Of a DNA stretch of 64,000 nt, positions 8,453 through 17,459 are shown piece after piece (positions within the stretch are counted from its first letter, which is position 1; each line of letters starts with the position of its first letter). This DNA is from Comamonas sp. NLF-1-9 (GTDB taxonomy: Bacteria > Pseudomonadota > Gammaproteobacteria > Burkholderiales > Burkholderiaceae_C), in assembly GCF_019195435.1 (NCBI RefSeq), contig NZ_CP078069.1:1178001-1242000 (forward strand). The letters are read 5' to 3'. A program made the position numbers and the translations under genes. Under the pieces are notes generated by a model, which worked only from the letters and a program-made list of their open reading frames with translations, ran no database searches and was not told the DNA's origin.

Positions 8453-10018
8453 TTACAACACCCGGATGCGCACGATCAGCTGGAACACCACCAGCCCCAG
8501 CACAAAGCCCAGCCACGCGTACAGCAGGCGCTGCAGCAGGCGGTTGGTGCGCTGCTGTTCGGCCAGCAGCTGGCGCAGCTCGGCGGACTCGGCCTGCGGG
8601 CCGCGGCGCAGGTAGCCATGCAGCAGGCGCGGCAGCTCGGGCAGCAGCTTGGCGTAGCGCGGCGCTTCGGCCTGCAGCTCGCGCCACAGGCGCCGCGGAC
8701 CGAGCTGCTCGCGCATCCACCTCTCCAGGAAGGGCTTGGCCGTGCTCCACAAGTCCAGGTCGGGGTCGAGCTGGCGCCCCAGACCCTCGATGTTCAGCAG
8801 CGTCTTTTGCAGCAGCACCAGTTGCGGCTGGATCTCCACCTGAAAGCGCCGCGAGGTCTGGAACAGCCGCAGCAGCACCATGCCCAGCGAGATCTCCTTG
8901 AGCGGGCGGTCGAAGTAAGGTTCGCACACCGCGCGGATCGCGCCTTCAAGCTCATTGACCCGGGTGTCGGCAGGCACCCAGCCGCTTTCCACGTGCAGCT
9001 CGGCCACGCGCTTGTAGTCACGCCGGAAGAAGGCGGTGAAGTTCTGCGCGAGGTATTCCTTGTCCACCTCGGTGAGCGAGCCGACGATGCCGAAATCCAC
9101 CGAGATGTAGCGCCCGAAGGTCTCGGGCTCGGTGCTCACCATGATGTTGCCCGGGTGCATGTCGGCGTGAAAGAAGCCGTCGCGAAACACCTGGGTGAAG
9201 AAGATGGTGACGCCATCGCGCGCCAGCCGCGGGATGTCCACGCCGGCCTCGCGCAAGGCCTCGATCTGGCTGATGGGCAGGCCCTTCATGCGCTGCATCA
9301 CCAGCACGTCGCTGTGGCACCAGTCCCAGAACACCTCGGGGATCAGCACCAGCGCCAGCCCCGCCATGTTGCGCCGCAGTTGCGCCGCGTTGGCCGCTTC
9401 GCGCAGCAAGTCGAGCTCGTCGTGCAGGTAATTGTCGAACTCGCGCACCACCTCGCGCGGCTTGAGCCGCCGCCCGTCGGCCGAGAGGCGGCTGACCCAG
9501 CCCGCCACCATGTGCATCAGCGCCAGGTCTTTCTCGATCGCCGCCAGCATGCCGGGGCGCAGCACCTTCACCGCCACCTCGCGCTCGCGTCCCTGCTTGT
9601 CGCGCAGCACCGCAAAATGCACCTGGGCGATCGAGGCGCTGGCCACCGGTTCGCGCTCGAAGGAGACGAAGATCTCATCGAGCGGACGGCGAAACGAGCG
9701 CTCTATCGTGGCCACCGCAATGGCCGGGTCAAAGGGCGGCACGCGGTCTTGCAGCAGCGCCAGCTCGTCGGCGATGTCCGGCGCCAGCAGGTCGCGGCGA
9801 GTGGAGAGCACCTGGCCGAACTTGACGAAGATCGGGCCCAGCTGCTGCAGCGCCTCGCGCAGGCGCTGCCCGCGCGGCGCGTCCAGGCGCCGCCCTATGG
9901 TGATGACGCGCGTGAAACCGCGCACCCAGGGACGGGAAAAGCCCGAGAGCACCAGCTCATCGAGGCCGTAGCGCAGGGCCACCCAGAGGATGGCCACACC
10001 GCGAAAGAAACGGCTCAT
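8453..10018 (-). CDS. ubiB: ubiquinone biosynthesis ATPase/kinase-like protein UbiB
   Basis: 521 aa member of the UbiB/ADCK atypical kinase family, needed for ubiquinone biosynthesis at the inner membrane. Visible motifs are the family-specific KxGQ (Lys66-Gln69, [15 protein letters not shown]), an ATP-binding VAVKVLRPG, the catalytic [10 protein letters not shown] and the metal-binding VDFG. Two hydrophobic C-terminal helices end the protein, as usual. The ATG at 10018 overlaps the ubiJ stop by 4 nt (ATGA), so the genes are translationally coupled. Length is close to E. coli UbiB. Confidence 0.95.
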   Translation of the reverse strand: MSRFFRGVAILWVALRYGLDELVLSGFSRPWVRGFTRVITIGRRLDAPRGQRLREALQQLGPIFVKFGQVLSTRRDLLAPDIADELALLQDRVPPFDPAIAVATIERSFRRPLDEIFVSFEREPVASASIAQVHFAVLRDKQGREREVAVKVLRPGMLAAIEKDLALMHMVAGWVSRLSADGRRLKPREVVREFDNYLHDELDLLREAANAAQLRRNMAGLALVLIPEVFWDWCHSDVLVMQRMKGLPISQIEALREAGVDIPRLARDGVTIFFTQVFRDGFFHADMHPGNIMVSTEPETFGRYISVDFGIVGSLTEVDKEYLAQNFTAFFRRDYKRVAELHVESGWVPADTRVNELEGAIRAVCEPYFDRPLKEISLGMVLLRLFQTSRRFQVEIQPQLVLLQKTLLNIEGLGRQLDPDLDLWSTAKPFLERWMREQLGPRRLWRELQAEAPRYAKLLPELPRLLHGYLRRGPQAESAELRQLLAEQQRTNRLLQRLLYAWLGFVLGLVVFQLIVRIRVL

Positions 10019-10575
10019 GTGCCGGCCGCAGCGTCCGTTTTGGCGCCGGCCTGCGCCCGCCCGCGTGCGACGAAGCGGCGTAGCGCCGCCAGCACCTGCT
10101 GCGCCCCGCCGGCCAGCAGGTGCGCGGGCGTGTCGCCCAGCAGGCGCGCCAGGTCTTCCTCGATGTCCCAGCGCAGGTTCTGCGCCAGCCACTGGATGTC
10201 GGCAGCCAGCTGCACGTCGCCTTCGATGCGAATCTCGGGCCGCTCGCCGGCCAGCGCGCCGCGCGCCAGCTCCAGCGGCGCCGTCTGGGTAAACCAGGCC
10301 TGCAGGTCGGCGCGCGCGCCTTCGGGCGCGAGATCAAGCAGCCCTGCGGGCGTGACCTGCAGCGCCATGTGCAGGCTGCGCCAATGCAAGCGCGCCACGC
10401 GGCCGCCCTGGCGTTGCAGACGCTGCATGGCAGCGGGCTCCTGCTGCAGCACGTGGTTGAGCAGCAGCACCAGCCGGTGCTGCGTGCCCTTGACCAGCCA
10501 TTGCGGCGCCCGGGGCGGGCGCGGCAGTTGCGCCACAAGCCGGTGCAGGAAAGAAAAAGGGGACCGTGTGTTCAT
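10015..10575 (-). CDS. ubiJ: ubiquinone biosynthesis accessory factor UbiJ (SCP2 domain)
   Basis: 186 aa SCP2-like protein. By family, UbiJ helps assemble the soluble Ubi metabolon and binds isoprenoid lipid intermediates. The N-terminal half holds the SCP2 fold ([11 protein letters not shown] near residue 37) and the C-terminal half the typical [22 protein letters not shown] segment near 128. Its 4-nt overlap with ubiB and the nearby ubiE support the role. The sequence is divergent and its identification leans partly on context. Confidence 0.85.
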   Translation of the reverse strand: MNTRSPFSFLHRLVAQLPRPPRAPQWLVKGTQHRLVLLLNHVLQQEPAAMQRLQRQGGRVARLHWRSLHMALQVTPAGLLDLAPEGARADLQAWFTQTAPLELARGALAGERPEIRIEGDVQLAADIQWLAQNLRWDIEEDLARLLGDTPAHLLAGGAQQVLAALRRFVARGRAQAGAKTDAAAGT

Positions 10576-10638
10576 GGTCCCCGATTATTCCCCGAACGGC
10601 GCTCGGCGCCACGGGCCGCAGACACGGCCCGCAGCGCG

Positions 10639-11625
10639 CTACTGCAGCGCCTGCAGCCCGGCAACCAGCCAGCCGCTCCTGCCGTCCTTGGGCTTGGTCA
10701 TGTTCCAGACCTCGCGGAAGGGGTTGGGGCCGGCCGAGCGGTCTTCACGGATCACGCCGGAAAACTCCACGCTGGCCAGGTATTCGCCGTCCAGCTCCTC
10801 GATGCCGAGCAGCTTGGCTTCGAGCATCAGCACCTCGGTCTGGTTCGGACCCTGGCCGCCGCGCTGCGCCTCGCGCTCCTGCAGCTGGCTGCGCACCTCT
10901 TCGAGCATGCTGTCGGTCATCATGGAACGCAGCGTGACGAAGTCGCTGCGGTCCCAGGCCGACTGCAATGTGGTGAAGTTGCGCTTGGCCGCTTCGAGAA
11001 AGCCCTGCACGTCAAAGCCCTCGGGCACGCCCCAGGCCTGCGAGCCGGCCAGCGCCGAGCCTATGGCCACGCCGGCGCCGGCCGCAGGCGCGGCGTCAAA
11101 GGCCATGCGCGGGTCTTCCCAGGGGCGAGCCGATGCGTCGTTGCCCACCTTGGCCGGGTTGTACTGGCCTGGCATGCGCGCCGCTGCCTCGCCCCCCGCG
11201 CCCTGAAAGGCCAGCGGCGAAGCGCCCGAGCCCGCGCCCGCCTTGGGGCGCATGAGCATGCGCAAAACCGCCACGCCCACCAGCACCAGCAGGGCAATCA
11301 GAAGGAACTGGCCGAACTCGGCCCCTAGCCCCAGCGCGCTGGCGAGCCAGGCCAGACCCAGGCCCGCGGCCAGGCCGCCGAGCATGCCGGCCCAGGGCTT
11401 GCGCGGCGCGGCATTGGCTGCGCCCGGTGCGGCCGCGGGTTTGGCGGCGTTGGCGCTGTTTTGCGCCGCGTTGGGCGCCTTGGCCGGCGCGCGCACCGCC
11501 TCGCGCTGCGTCACGTTGGCCGATTGGCGCCCGAGCGAGCGGCCGCCGCCCAGGCGCGCCGCCTCGGCATCGGCATAGACCAACGTCAGCAGCGTCAGCA
11601 GAACCACGGACCACAGATGCTTCAT
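10639..11625 (-). CDS. Tim44-like domain membrane protein
   Basis: 328 aa. A signal peptide (residues 1-23) is followed by an Ala/Asn/Pro-rich linker, one or two hydrophobic stretches (about 80-118) and a C-terminal Tim44-like domain (from about residue 190: VQGFLEAAKRNFTTLQSAWD). The domain resembles the membrane-peripheral domain of mitochondrial Tim44 and ribosomal MRPL45, but its bacterial role is unknown. It lies between ubiE and ubiJ, a neighbourhood I recall as common in this family of bacteria. A terminal role in ubiquinone synthesis is possible but not shown. Confidence 0.85.
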   Translation of the reverse strand: MKHLWSVVLLTLLTLVYADAEAARLGGGRSLGRQSANVTQREAVRAPAKAPNAAQNSANAAKPAAAPGAANAAPRKPWAGMLGGLAAGLGLAWLASALGLGAEFGQFLLIALLVLVGVAVLRMLMRPKAGAGSGASPLAFQGAGGEAAARMPGQYNPAKVGNDASARPWEDPRMAFDAAPAAGAGVAIGSALAGSQAWGVPEGFDVQGFLEAAKRNFTTLQSAWDRSDFVTLRSMMTDSMLEEVRSQLQEREAQRGGQGPNQTEVLMLEAKLLGIEELDGEYLASVEFSGVIREDRSAGPNPFREVWNMTKPKDGRSGWLVAGLQALQ

Positions 11626-11721
11626 AGTTACCTCATCACTCCATCAAATCAAATACAAGCACACTCAAAAAACCAGAAGATTCAAGGCAAAAGCCATACC
11701 AGTCACAACCATGGGCGACGA
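11626..11721. other. AT-rich spacer between ubiE and the Tim44-like gene
   Basis: About 95 nt that is noticeably poorer in G+C than its surroundings, rich in CAA/TCAA runs. It probably contains the promoter and leader of the Tim44-like gene (minus strand), but I could not match a convincing -35/-10 pair. No hairpin stands out. Confidence 0.3.
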
Positions 11722-12453
11722 TCAACATTTCACCCCCACATGCAGCGCCACCACGCCGCCGGTCAGGTTGTGGTAGTCCACATGCCCGAAACCCTGGCGC
11801 TGCATCAGCGCCTTGAGCTCATCCTGGCCCGGATGCATGCGTATCGACTCCGCCAGGTAGCGGTAGCTTTGCGCGTCGCCCGCTACCCACTTGCCTAAAC
11901 GCGGCAGCACCTGAAAAGAATACAAGTCGTAGATTTTTTCCAGTGGCGGCGCCACCTTGGAGAACTCCAGCACCAGCAGGCGCCCGCCGGCGCGCAGCAC
12001 GCGCGCCATCTCGGCCAGGGCGCGGTCCTTGTGCGTCATGTTGCGCAGTCCGAAGGCCACGCTGACCAGGTCGAAATGCCCGTCCGCAAACGGCAGGCGC
12101 TCGGCGTCGCAGACCAGCGTGGGCAGCACCACGCCGCGGTTGAGGAGACGTTCGCGCCCGGTGCGCAGCATGGCTTCATTGATGTCTGTGTGCACCACCT
12201 GGCCGCCGGTTCCCACCTTTTTCGCGAACGCGAGCGCCAGGTCGCCCGTGCCGCCGGCGATGTCGAGCACACGATCGCCCTCGCGCAGATTGGCGACCAT
12301 GACGGTATAGGCCTTCCACAGGCGGTGCAGGCCGACGGACATCAGGTCGTTCATGATGTCGTAGCGCGGCGCGACCGAGTCGAACACGCCGCGCACGCGC
12401 TCGGCCTTCTCGCCCTCGTCTACCGTCTGGAATCCGAAATGTGTAGCAGCCAT
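11722..12453 (-). CDS. ubiE: ubiquinone/menaquinone C-methyltransferase UbiE
   Basis: 243 aa class I SAM-dependent methyltransferase acting on demethoxy-ubiquinol (and demethylmenaquinol where present). Motif [14 protein letters not shown] (about residues 63-75) binds SAM; the UbiE signatures [17 protein letters not shown] (about 31-47) and [16 protein letters not shown] are intact. Length fits the family (about 250 aa). It lies upstream of the Tim44-like gene on the same strand; ubiJ and ubiB follow, giving a ubiquinone block. Confidence 0.96.
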   Translation of the reverse strand: MAATHFGFQTVDEGEKAERVRGVFDSVAPRYDIMNDLMSVGLHRLWKAYTVMVANLREGDRVLDIAGGTGDLALAFAKKVGTGGQVVHTDINEAMLRTGRERLLNRGVVLPTLVCDAERLPFADGHFDLVSVAFGLRNMTHKDRALAEMARVLRAGGRLLVLEFSKVAPPLEKIYDLYSFQVLPRLGKWVAGDAQSYRYLAESIRMHPGQDELKALMQRQGFGHVDYHNLTGGVVALHVGVKC

Positions 12454-12549
12454 GCCTCGATCGTAGGCGAGGCCGGGCGCAAACGTGACAAGGCCGGCGC
12501 TATCCCCGGCACTTGTGTCGCTATTTCGCTGAAACGCCGTGTGCGGGTT

Positions 12550-12969
12550 TCAGTGCGACTTCTTTTTGGAGACGGTAGCGCCGCGCCGCACCATGGGCGT
12601 GTCGCGGTCGGCGCCCGCCTCCTGCAGACGCTGCAGGTAGTTGGCCCACAGCGTCTGCTGCTCGCGCCCGAGCTTGTAGAGGTAGCTCCAGGTGAACAGG
12701 CCGCTGTCGTGCCCGTCGGAAAAAATCGGGCGGATCGCGTAGTTGCCCATGGGCTCGATGCCGTTGACCGTGACCTCGCGCTTGCCGGTCTGCAGCACCT
12801 CCTGCCCCGGTCCGTGGCCGGTGACCTCCGCCGAGGGCGAGTACACGCGCATGAGTTCGAAGGGGATGTGAAAGTGCTCACCACTGGAGAAGGAAATCTC
12901 CAGCACCCGCGAGCGCTGGTGCACGGTGATGGACAAGGGCACGGGCGTGCCAGAGGTCTGCTCTGCCAT
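12550..12969 (-). CDS. DUF971 (gamma-butyrobetaine hydroxylase-like N-terminal domain) protein
   Basis: 139 aa. The protein matches the DUF971/GBBH-like N-terminal domain as a stand-alone unit: LEISFSSGEHFHIPFELMR near residue 23 and AIRPIFSDGHDSGLFTWSYL near 77. Such proteins are common near ubiE in beta-proteobacteria, and some relatives contribute to Fe-S or metal handling. The biochemical role here is unknown. The C-terminal tail is basic (SKKKSH). Likely cotranscribed with ubiE, 96 nt downstream. Confidence 0.88.
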   Translation of the reverse strand: MAEQTSGTPVPLSITVHQRSRVLEISFSSGEHFHIPFELMRVYSPSAEVTGHGPGQEVLQTGKREVTVNGIEPMGNYAIRPIFSDGHDSGLFTWSYLYKLGREQQTLWANYLQRLQEAGADRDTPMVRRGATVSKKKSH

Positions 12970-12994
12970 GGTCTCTCAAGGAATGCAATTTCTG

Positions 12995-13045
12995 ATCAAA
13001 CAGGCTTCAAACGCTTGCCCAGTACGCGCAAGCAGCTATCAAACC
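12995..13045 (+). repeat. dispersed palindromic repeat (copy B)
   Basis: A copy of the window's recurrent element with the core CAAACGCTTGC...GCGCAAGCAGCTATCAAA. It lies between DUF971 and HIT, and its TATCAAA end provides the stop codon of the HIT gene (TCA at 13039-13041 on the plus strand). It is nearly identical to the copy embedded in hemD, apart from the loop. Confidence 0.8.
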
Positions 13046-13494
13046 GATAGAGACTGCTGCCACTGCGCCAGGCGCGCGTTCAGCCGATCATGCACCAGGG
13101 GCTGCTTTGCCGCGATGGCCGCAATGCGCGCAGTGTCTTGCGCGCGCCGCGCCGGCGCCCAGATGGCGTCGGGGAAGTGGCTGTCCCAGGCAAAGCGCGC
13201 CAGCACATGCCAATGCAGGTGCGCGACCTGGTTGCCCAGCGCAGCGAGGTTGATCTTGCGCGGCGCGAGCAGCTCGCGCAGCACCTCTTCGACCAGCACC
13301 ACGGCTTGCATGCAGCGGCCGCGCTGCGCGGCGGACAGCTCGGAAAATTCCGCCACATGGGCATTCCACACCACGCGGTAGAAGGCCGGGAAACCCGGCT
13401 CATCGGCCTGGATGACGCGCAGCTCCTGCCCGCGCCAGACCAGCGCACCGCCCGCCGACTGGCACAGCGGGCAGCCGCTCAGCGCCGTCGCCAT
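13039..13494 (-). CDS. HIT family protein
   Basis: 151 aa histidine-triad nucleotide hydrolase/transferase-like protein. The triad HLHWHV is at residues 92-97 (His92, His94, His96). A CxxC pair lies at the N-terminus (Cys8, Cys11), as in many zinc-binding HIT proteins. Its exact substrate (dinucleotide polyphosphate or nucleoside phosphoramidate) is unknown. It starts 3 nt after the serA stop, so the two are probably cotranscribed. Its stop codon lies in a dispersed repeat, implying that the repeat defined or trimmed the C-terminus. Confidence 0.9.
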   Translation of the reverse strand: MATALSGCPLCQSAGGALVWRGQELRVIQADEPGFPAFYRVVWNAHVAEFSELSAAQRGRCMQAVVLVEEVLRELLAPRKINLAALGNQVAHLHWHVLARFAWDSHFPDAIWAPARRAQDTARIAAIAAKQPLVHDRLNARLAQWQQSLSV

Positions 13495-13497
13495 GCG

Positions 13498-14727
13498 TCA
13501 GAACAGCACGCGGGTGCGAATGGTGCCGGGCACCTTGGCGAGCTTTTCCAGCGCCATGTCGGACGAACGCGCGTCCAGATCGACCACCACGTAGCCGACG
13601 TTGTCGCGCGTCTGCAGGAACTGCGCCGAGATGTTCACCTCGCCGTCCGAGAGGATGCGGTTGATCTCGGACATCACGCCCGGAATGTTGCGGTGGATGT
13701 GCAGCAGCCGGTTCTTGCCCGGGTGTGCGGGCAGCGCCACCTCGGGCAGGTTGACCGAGCTCGTCGAGGTGCCGGTGTCGCTGTAGGTGATGAGCTTGTG
13801 CGCGACCTCCAGGCCGATGTTGGCCTGCGCCTCCAGCGTGGAGCCGCCGATGTGCGGCGTGAGGATGACGTTGTCCAGCCCGCGCAGCGGCGAGACGAAC
13901 TCGTCCCCGGTGCTCTTGGGCTCCACCGGGAAGACGTCGATCGCCGCGCCCACGATGCGCCCGGCCTTGACAGCCTCGGCCAGCGGCTCGATCTCCACCA
14001 CCGTGCCGCGCGAAGCGTTGATCAGAATGCTGCCCGGCTTCATCTGCGCGATCTGCTCGGCGCCCATCATCCACTGGGTAGAAGGCAGTTGCGGCACGTG
14101 CAGGCTGACGATGTCCGATTGCGCGAGCAGCGTCTTGAGCGAATCGACCTGGTGCGCATTGCCCAGCGGCAGCTTGGCGATGACGTCGTGAAAGATCACG
14201 TGCATGCCCAGGCTCTCGGCCAGCACCGAAAGCTGCGAGCCGATCGCGCCGTAGCCGACGATGCCCAGCGTCTTGCCGCGCGCCTCGTGCGAGTTGTCCG
14301 CGCTCTTGAGCCAGCCGCCCCGGTGCGCGGCGGCGTTGCGCGCGGGGATGCCGCGCAGCAGCAGGATGGCCTCTGCCAGCACCAGCTCGGCGACCGAGCG
14401 GGTGTTGGAATACGGCGCGTTGAACACCGCAATGCCCTTGTCGCGCGCGGTGTTCAGATCGACCTGGTTGGTGCCTATGCAAAAGCACCCTATGCCCACG
14501 AGCTTGTGCGCATGCTGCAACACCTCGCCGGTGAGTTGGGTGCGCGAGCGCACGCCGATGAAATGCACGTCGGCAATCTTGTCCAGCAGCTCCTGCCCTT
14601 CCAGCGCGCGCGGCAGCAGCTCCACGTTGGAATAGTCGGCCGCGTGCAGCGCATCCACCGCGCACTGGTGGATGCCTTCGAGCAGCAGAAACTTGATCTT
14701 GCTTTTATCCAGGGAGGTCTTGGGCAT
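13498..14727 (-). CDS. serA: D-3-phosphoglycerate dehydrogenase
   Basis: 409 aa, like the E. coli enzyme (410). It oxidises 3-phosphoglycerate to 3-phosphohydroxypyruvate, the first step of serine synthesis. The NAD-binding Rossmann motif GIVGYGAIGS is near residue 157; the catalytic Arg is in INASRGTVV and the catalytic His in LTPHIGGST; a C-terminal ACT domain (about 335-409) suggests serine feedback. The start ATG at 14727 gives the family N-terminus MPKTSLDKSKIKFLL. A much longer in-frame extension upstream is not coding. It heads a short operon with the HIT gene. Confidence 0.96.
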   Translation of the reverse strand: MPKTSLDKSKIKFLLLEGIHQCAVDALHAADYSNVELLPRALEGQELLDKIADVHFIGVRSRTQLTGEVLQHAHKLVGIGCFCIGTNQVDLNTARDKGIAVFNAPYSNTRSVAELVLAEAILLLRGIPARNAAAHRGGWLKSADNSHEARGKTLGIVGYGAIGSQLSVLAESLGMHVIFHDVIAKLPLGNAHQVDSLKTLLAQSDIVSLHVPQLPSTQWMMGAEQIAQMKPGSILINASRGTVVEIEPLAEAVKAGRIVGAAIDVFPVEPKSTGDEFVSPLRGLDNVILTPHIGGSTLEAQANIGLEVAHKLITYSDTGTSTSSVNLPEVALPAHPGKNRLLHIHRNIPGVMSEINRILSDGEVNISAQFLQTRDNVGYVVVDLDARSSDMALEKLAKVPGTIRTRVLF

Positions 14728-15030
14728 GTGCTCTTCCGTTCGTTGTGGCGCCTGCGCGTGCAGGCAGGGAAACCGTGCGTTCAAGGCCCGATTGTGCATC
14801 GCACAAAAAACCTCTGCCAAGCCCGGGCGCGCCAGCCCGGCCCGCGATGCCGGCATGCGTGTCGCGTGAATTACCCCGTTTGGGCGCCAAGAGCTGCCAC
14901 AATTTGCGGCGGGTAAACCCGGTTGCGCCAAACAAACCGCTGTGCGAAAAAAGGCAACCGAGCACAGTGGACCGAGGCCGCGCAGCCTGCGCGGCGGCCG
15001 TTCCCTTTTCCGATAGAACAAGGAGCATTC
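14728..15030. promoter_or_regulatory. divergent intergenic region serA/ugpB
   Basis: 303 nt without a gene. It must carry the serA (minus) and ugpB (plus) promoters. A perfect 8-bp hairpin, GCCGCGCA/TGCGCGGC with a 3-nt loop (14977-14995), lies in the ugpB leader, 35 nt before its start codon and not followed by a clean U-run. Just before ugpB, AAGGAG (15020-15025) is a strong Shine-Dalgarno. I see no canonical Pho box, although ugp genes are PhoB-regulated in enterics. Confidence 0.4.
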
Positions 15031-16347
15031 ATGCGATTCAAACCCTTGGCGCTGGCCGGCGCCGCCATGCTGTCTCTGGCCATGGCCGTGCCCGCGCAGG
15101 CACAGACCGAGATCCAGTGGTGGCATTCCATGGGCGGCGCCCTGGGCGAATGGGTCAACGACCTGGCCAACCAGTTCAACGCCAGCCAGAAGGACTACAA
15201 GGTAGTGCCCACCTTCAAGGGCAGCTACGACGAATCCATGACCGCCGCGATCGCCGCCTTTCGCGCCGGCAACGCGCCCGACATCCTGCAGGTGTTCGAA
15301 GTGGGCACCGCGACCATGATGGCCAGCAAGGGCGCGATCAAGCCGGTGGCCGAGGTCATGAAGATGGCCGGCGTCAACTTCGACCCCAAGGCCTACGTGC
15401 CTGCCGTGGCCGGCTACTACACCGCGCCCAACGGCCAGATGCTGAGCATGCCCTTCAACAGCTCGACGGTGGTGTTTTACTACAACAAGGACGCGTTCAA
15501 GTCCGCCGGGCTCGATGCCAGCAAGCCGCCCAAGACCTGGCCCGAAGTGGTGCTGGCCGCAGGCAAGCTCAAGGCCGCGGGCCACAAGTGCCCGTTCACC
15601 ACGAGCTGGATCAGCTGGACGCAGCTGGAGAACTTCTCCGCCTGGCACAACGTGCTGTTCTCTTCGCTGAACAACGGCTTTGGCGGCATGGGCACGCGCC
15701 TGGAGTTCAACAGCCCGCTGCACGTGCGCCACTTTGAAAACCTGGCCAACATGGCCAAGCAGGGTTTGTTCGTCTACAAGGGGCGCAACAACGCTGCCGA
15801 CGCGACGCTGGTCTCGGGCGAATGCGCGATGGGCACCGCCTCCGCCGGGCTGCTGGGCAACCTCAAGCGCAACGCCAAGTTCGACTTCGGCGTGAGCACC
15901 ATGCCCTACTACCCCGACGTGGCCGGCGCGCCGCAGAACTCGGTGATCGGCGGGGCCAGCCTGTGGGTAATGGCCGGCAAGAAGAACGAGGTCTACAAGG
16001 GCGTGGGCGAATTCCTGAGCTACCTGGCCAAGCCTGAAGTGGCCGCCGCCAGCCACCAGCGCACCGGCTACCTGCCGGTGACCACGGCAGCCTACGAGCT
16101 GACCGAAAAGTCCGGCTTCTACAAGGAAAACCCGGGCGCCGACGTGGCCGTGACACAGATGATCCGCAAGACCACCGACAAGTCGCGCGGCATCCGCATC
16201 GGCAACTTCGTGCAGGTGCGCACCATCATCGACGAGGAGACCGAAAACATCTGGTCGGGCAAGAAGACGCCCAAGGAAGGGCTGGACGCCGCGGTCAAGC
16301 GCGGCAACGAACAGCTCGAACGCTTCCAGAAGGCAAACAAGGGCTGA
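15031..16347 (+). CDS. ugpB: sn-glycerol-3-phosphate ABC transporter, periplasmic binding protein
   Basis: 438 aa periplasmic solute-binding protein that delivers sn-glycerol-3-phosphate (and glycerophosphodiesters) to UgpAE. The first 25 residues form a signal peptide ending AQA. Mature-protein hallmarks of the UgpB/MalE-like family are EIQWWHSMGGALGEWVNDL and FKGSYDESMTAAIAAFRAG near residue 68. Strong AAGGAG 5 nt before the ATG at 15031. It is first in ugpB-A-E-C-Q; a terminator-like hairpin separates it from ugpA and may allow excess binding protein. Confidence 0.95.
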   Translation: MRFKPLALAGAAMLSLAMAVPAQAQTEIQWWHSMGGALGEWVNDLANQFNASQKDYKVVPTFKGSYDESMTAAIAAFRAGNAPDILQVFEVGTATMMASKGAIKPVAEVMKMAGVNFDPKAYVPAVAGYYTAPNGQMLSMPFNSSTVVFYYNKDAFKSAGLDASKPPKTWPEVVLAAGKLKAAGHKCPFTTSWISWTQLENFSAWHNVLFSSLNNGFGGMGTRLEFNSPLHVRHFENLANMAKQGLFVYKGRNNAADATLVSGECAMGTASAGLLGNLKRNAKFDFGVSTMPYYPDVAGAPQNSVIGGASLWVMAGKKNEVYKGVGEFLSYLAKPEVAAASHQRTGYLPVTTAAYELTEKSGFYKENPGADVAVTQMIRKTTDKSRGIRIGNFVQVRTIIDEETENIWSGKKTPKEGLDAAVKRGNEQLERFQKANKG

Positions 16348-16406
16348 TTTGCACGCCGGGGGCTTGCGCCGCGACTTTCTGACGATTTTTGCCCGCAAGC
16401 CCCGCC

Positions 16407-16433
16407 AATAGCGCGCAAGGCGCTATTGTTTTT
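16407..16433 (+). terminator. terminator/attenuator between ugpB and ugpA
   Basis: AATAGCGC (16407-16414) and GCGCTATT (16420-16427) form a perfect 8-bp stem with a 5-nt loop, followed by GTTTTT. This is a good Rho-independent terminator. Located after the binding-protein gene and before the permease genes, it probably lowers downstream expression. Confidence 0.75.
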
Positions 16434-16495
16434 CATATCTCCCTGAGCCTGGCGCGCCTGCGGCAGCGGCCGGGCGTCGATTACCATCGCCCTCC

Positions 16496-17377
16496 ATGGA
16501 AAAACGCGTTCGCTTCAAGTCCGCCTGGCTGCCCTGGGTGCTGGTGGCGCCGCAGATGGCGATCGTGCTGGTGTTCTTCTTCTGGCCTGCGGGCCAGGCG
16601 CTCTACCAGAGCGTGCTGCAGGAGGACGCCTTCGGCACCAGCCGCGAATTCGTCGGGCTGGAGAACTTTCGCCGGCTCTGGGAAGACCCGAGCTACGTCG
16701 ATTCCTTCTACACCACCGCCCTCTTTTCCGTGCTGGTAGCGGCCATCGGCATCTGCGTGGCGCTGTTGCTGGCGGTGATGGCCAACCGCGTGGTGCGCGG
16801 CGCGGCCATCTACAAGACGCTGCTGATCTGGCCGTATGCGGTTGCGCCCGTGGTCGCCGGCGTGCTCTGGCTGATGATATTCGCCTCGCCCTGGGGCGTG
16901 GTCTCCTACACCCTGCAGGCGCTGGGCTACGACTGGAACCACCTGCTGAGCGGGCGCGACGCAATGGCGCTGATCGTCATGGCCTCGGTGTGGAAGCAGA
17001 TTTCCTACAACTTCCTGTTCTTTCTCGCGGGGCTGCAGTCTGTGCCCTCGTCGGTGATCGAGGCGGCCACCATAGACGGCGCCTCGCCCTGGAAGCGCTT
17101 CTGGAGCATCGTCTTTCCGCTGCTCTCGCCGATCACCTTCTTCCTGCTGGTGATGAACGTGATCTACGCCTTCTTCGACACCTTTGCCATCGTGGACGCG
17201 GCCACCCAGGGCGGGCCGGGCAAGGACACCTCCATCCTGGTCTACAAGGTGTATTACGACGGCTTCAAGGCGCTGGACATGGGCGGCTCGGCCGCGCAGT
17301 CGGTGGTGCTGATGGCGGTCGTCATCCTGCTGACCGTGTTCCAGTTTCGCTTCGTCGAAAAGAAGGTCCAGTACTGA
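16496..17377 (+). CDS. ugpA: sn-glycerol-3-phosphate ABC transporter permease UgpA
   Basis: 293 aa inner-membrane permease with six predicted helices. The EAA loop that contacts the ATPase is [20 protein letters not shown] (about residues 191-210). N-terminus and length match the UgpA family. It pairs with UgpE to form the membrane channel. The upstream 148 nt hold the ugpB terminator; I see no strong Shine-Dalgarno before the ATG at 16496. A different repeat follows before ugpE. Confidence 0.95.
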   Translation: MEKRVRFKSAWLPWVLVAPQMAIVLVFFFWPAGQALYQSVLQEDAFGTSREFVGLENFRRLWEDPSYVDSFYTTALFSVLVAAIGICVALLLAVMANRVVRGAAIYKTLLIWPYAVAPVVAGVLWLMIFASPWGVVSYTLQALGYDWNHLLSGRDAMALIVMASVWKQISYNFLFFLAGLQSVPSSVIEAATIDGASPWKRFWSIVFPLLSPITFFLLVMNVIYAFFDTFAIVDAATQGGPGKDTSILVYKVYYDGFKALDMGGSAAQSVVLMAVVILLTVFQFRFVEKKVQY

Positions 17378-17387
17378 AACTGATCAT

Positions 17388-17459
17388 GCCCCCACGCTCA
17401 CTTCGTTCGCTGCCCCCCGAGGGGGCCTCAGCGCCTTCGGGCGGCCGGGCGGCGCTGAC
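17388..17459 (+). repeat. GC-rich repeat-like element between ugpA and ugpE
   Basis: The 82-nt gap contains a block with CTTCGTTCGCTG, the palindromic GCCCCCCGAGGGGGC and GCCTTCGGGCGGCC. I recognise this style of element as recurrent between genes in Comamonadaceae chromosomes; I found only one copy here. It ends directly at the GTG start of ugpE and leaves no clear Shine-Dalgarno. It is distinct from the AGCAGCTATCAA-type repeat found elsewhere in the window. Confidence 0.55.

Noticed and set aside
6935..11206. Very long open frame on the plus strand opposite the symporter and ubi genes
   Set aside because: It lies antisense to well-supported genes, is rich in His/Gln/Arg/Ala, and has no motif; this is the common artefact of high-GC DNA.
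14728..16398. In-frame upstream extension of serA across ugpB
   Set aside because: The serA start with family N-terminus is at 14727; the extension runs antisense through ugpB, which has a signal peptide and a strong Shine-Dalgarno.
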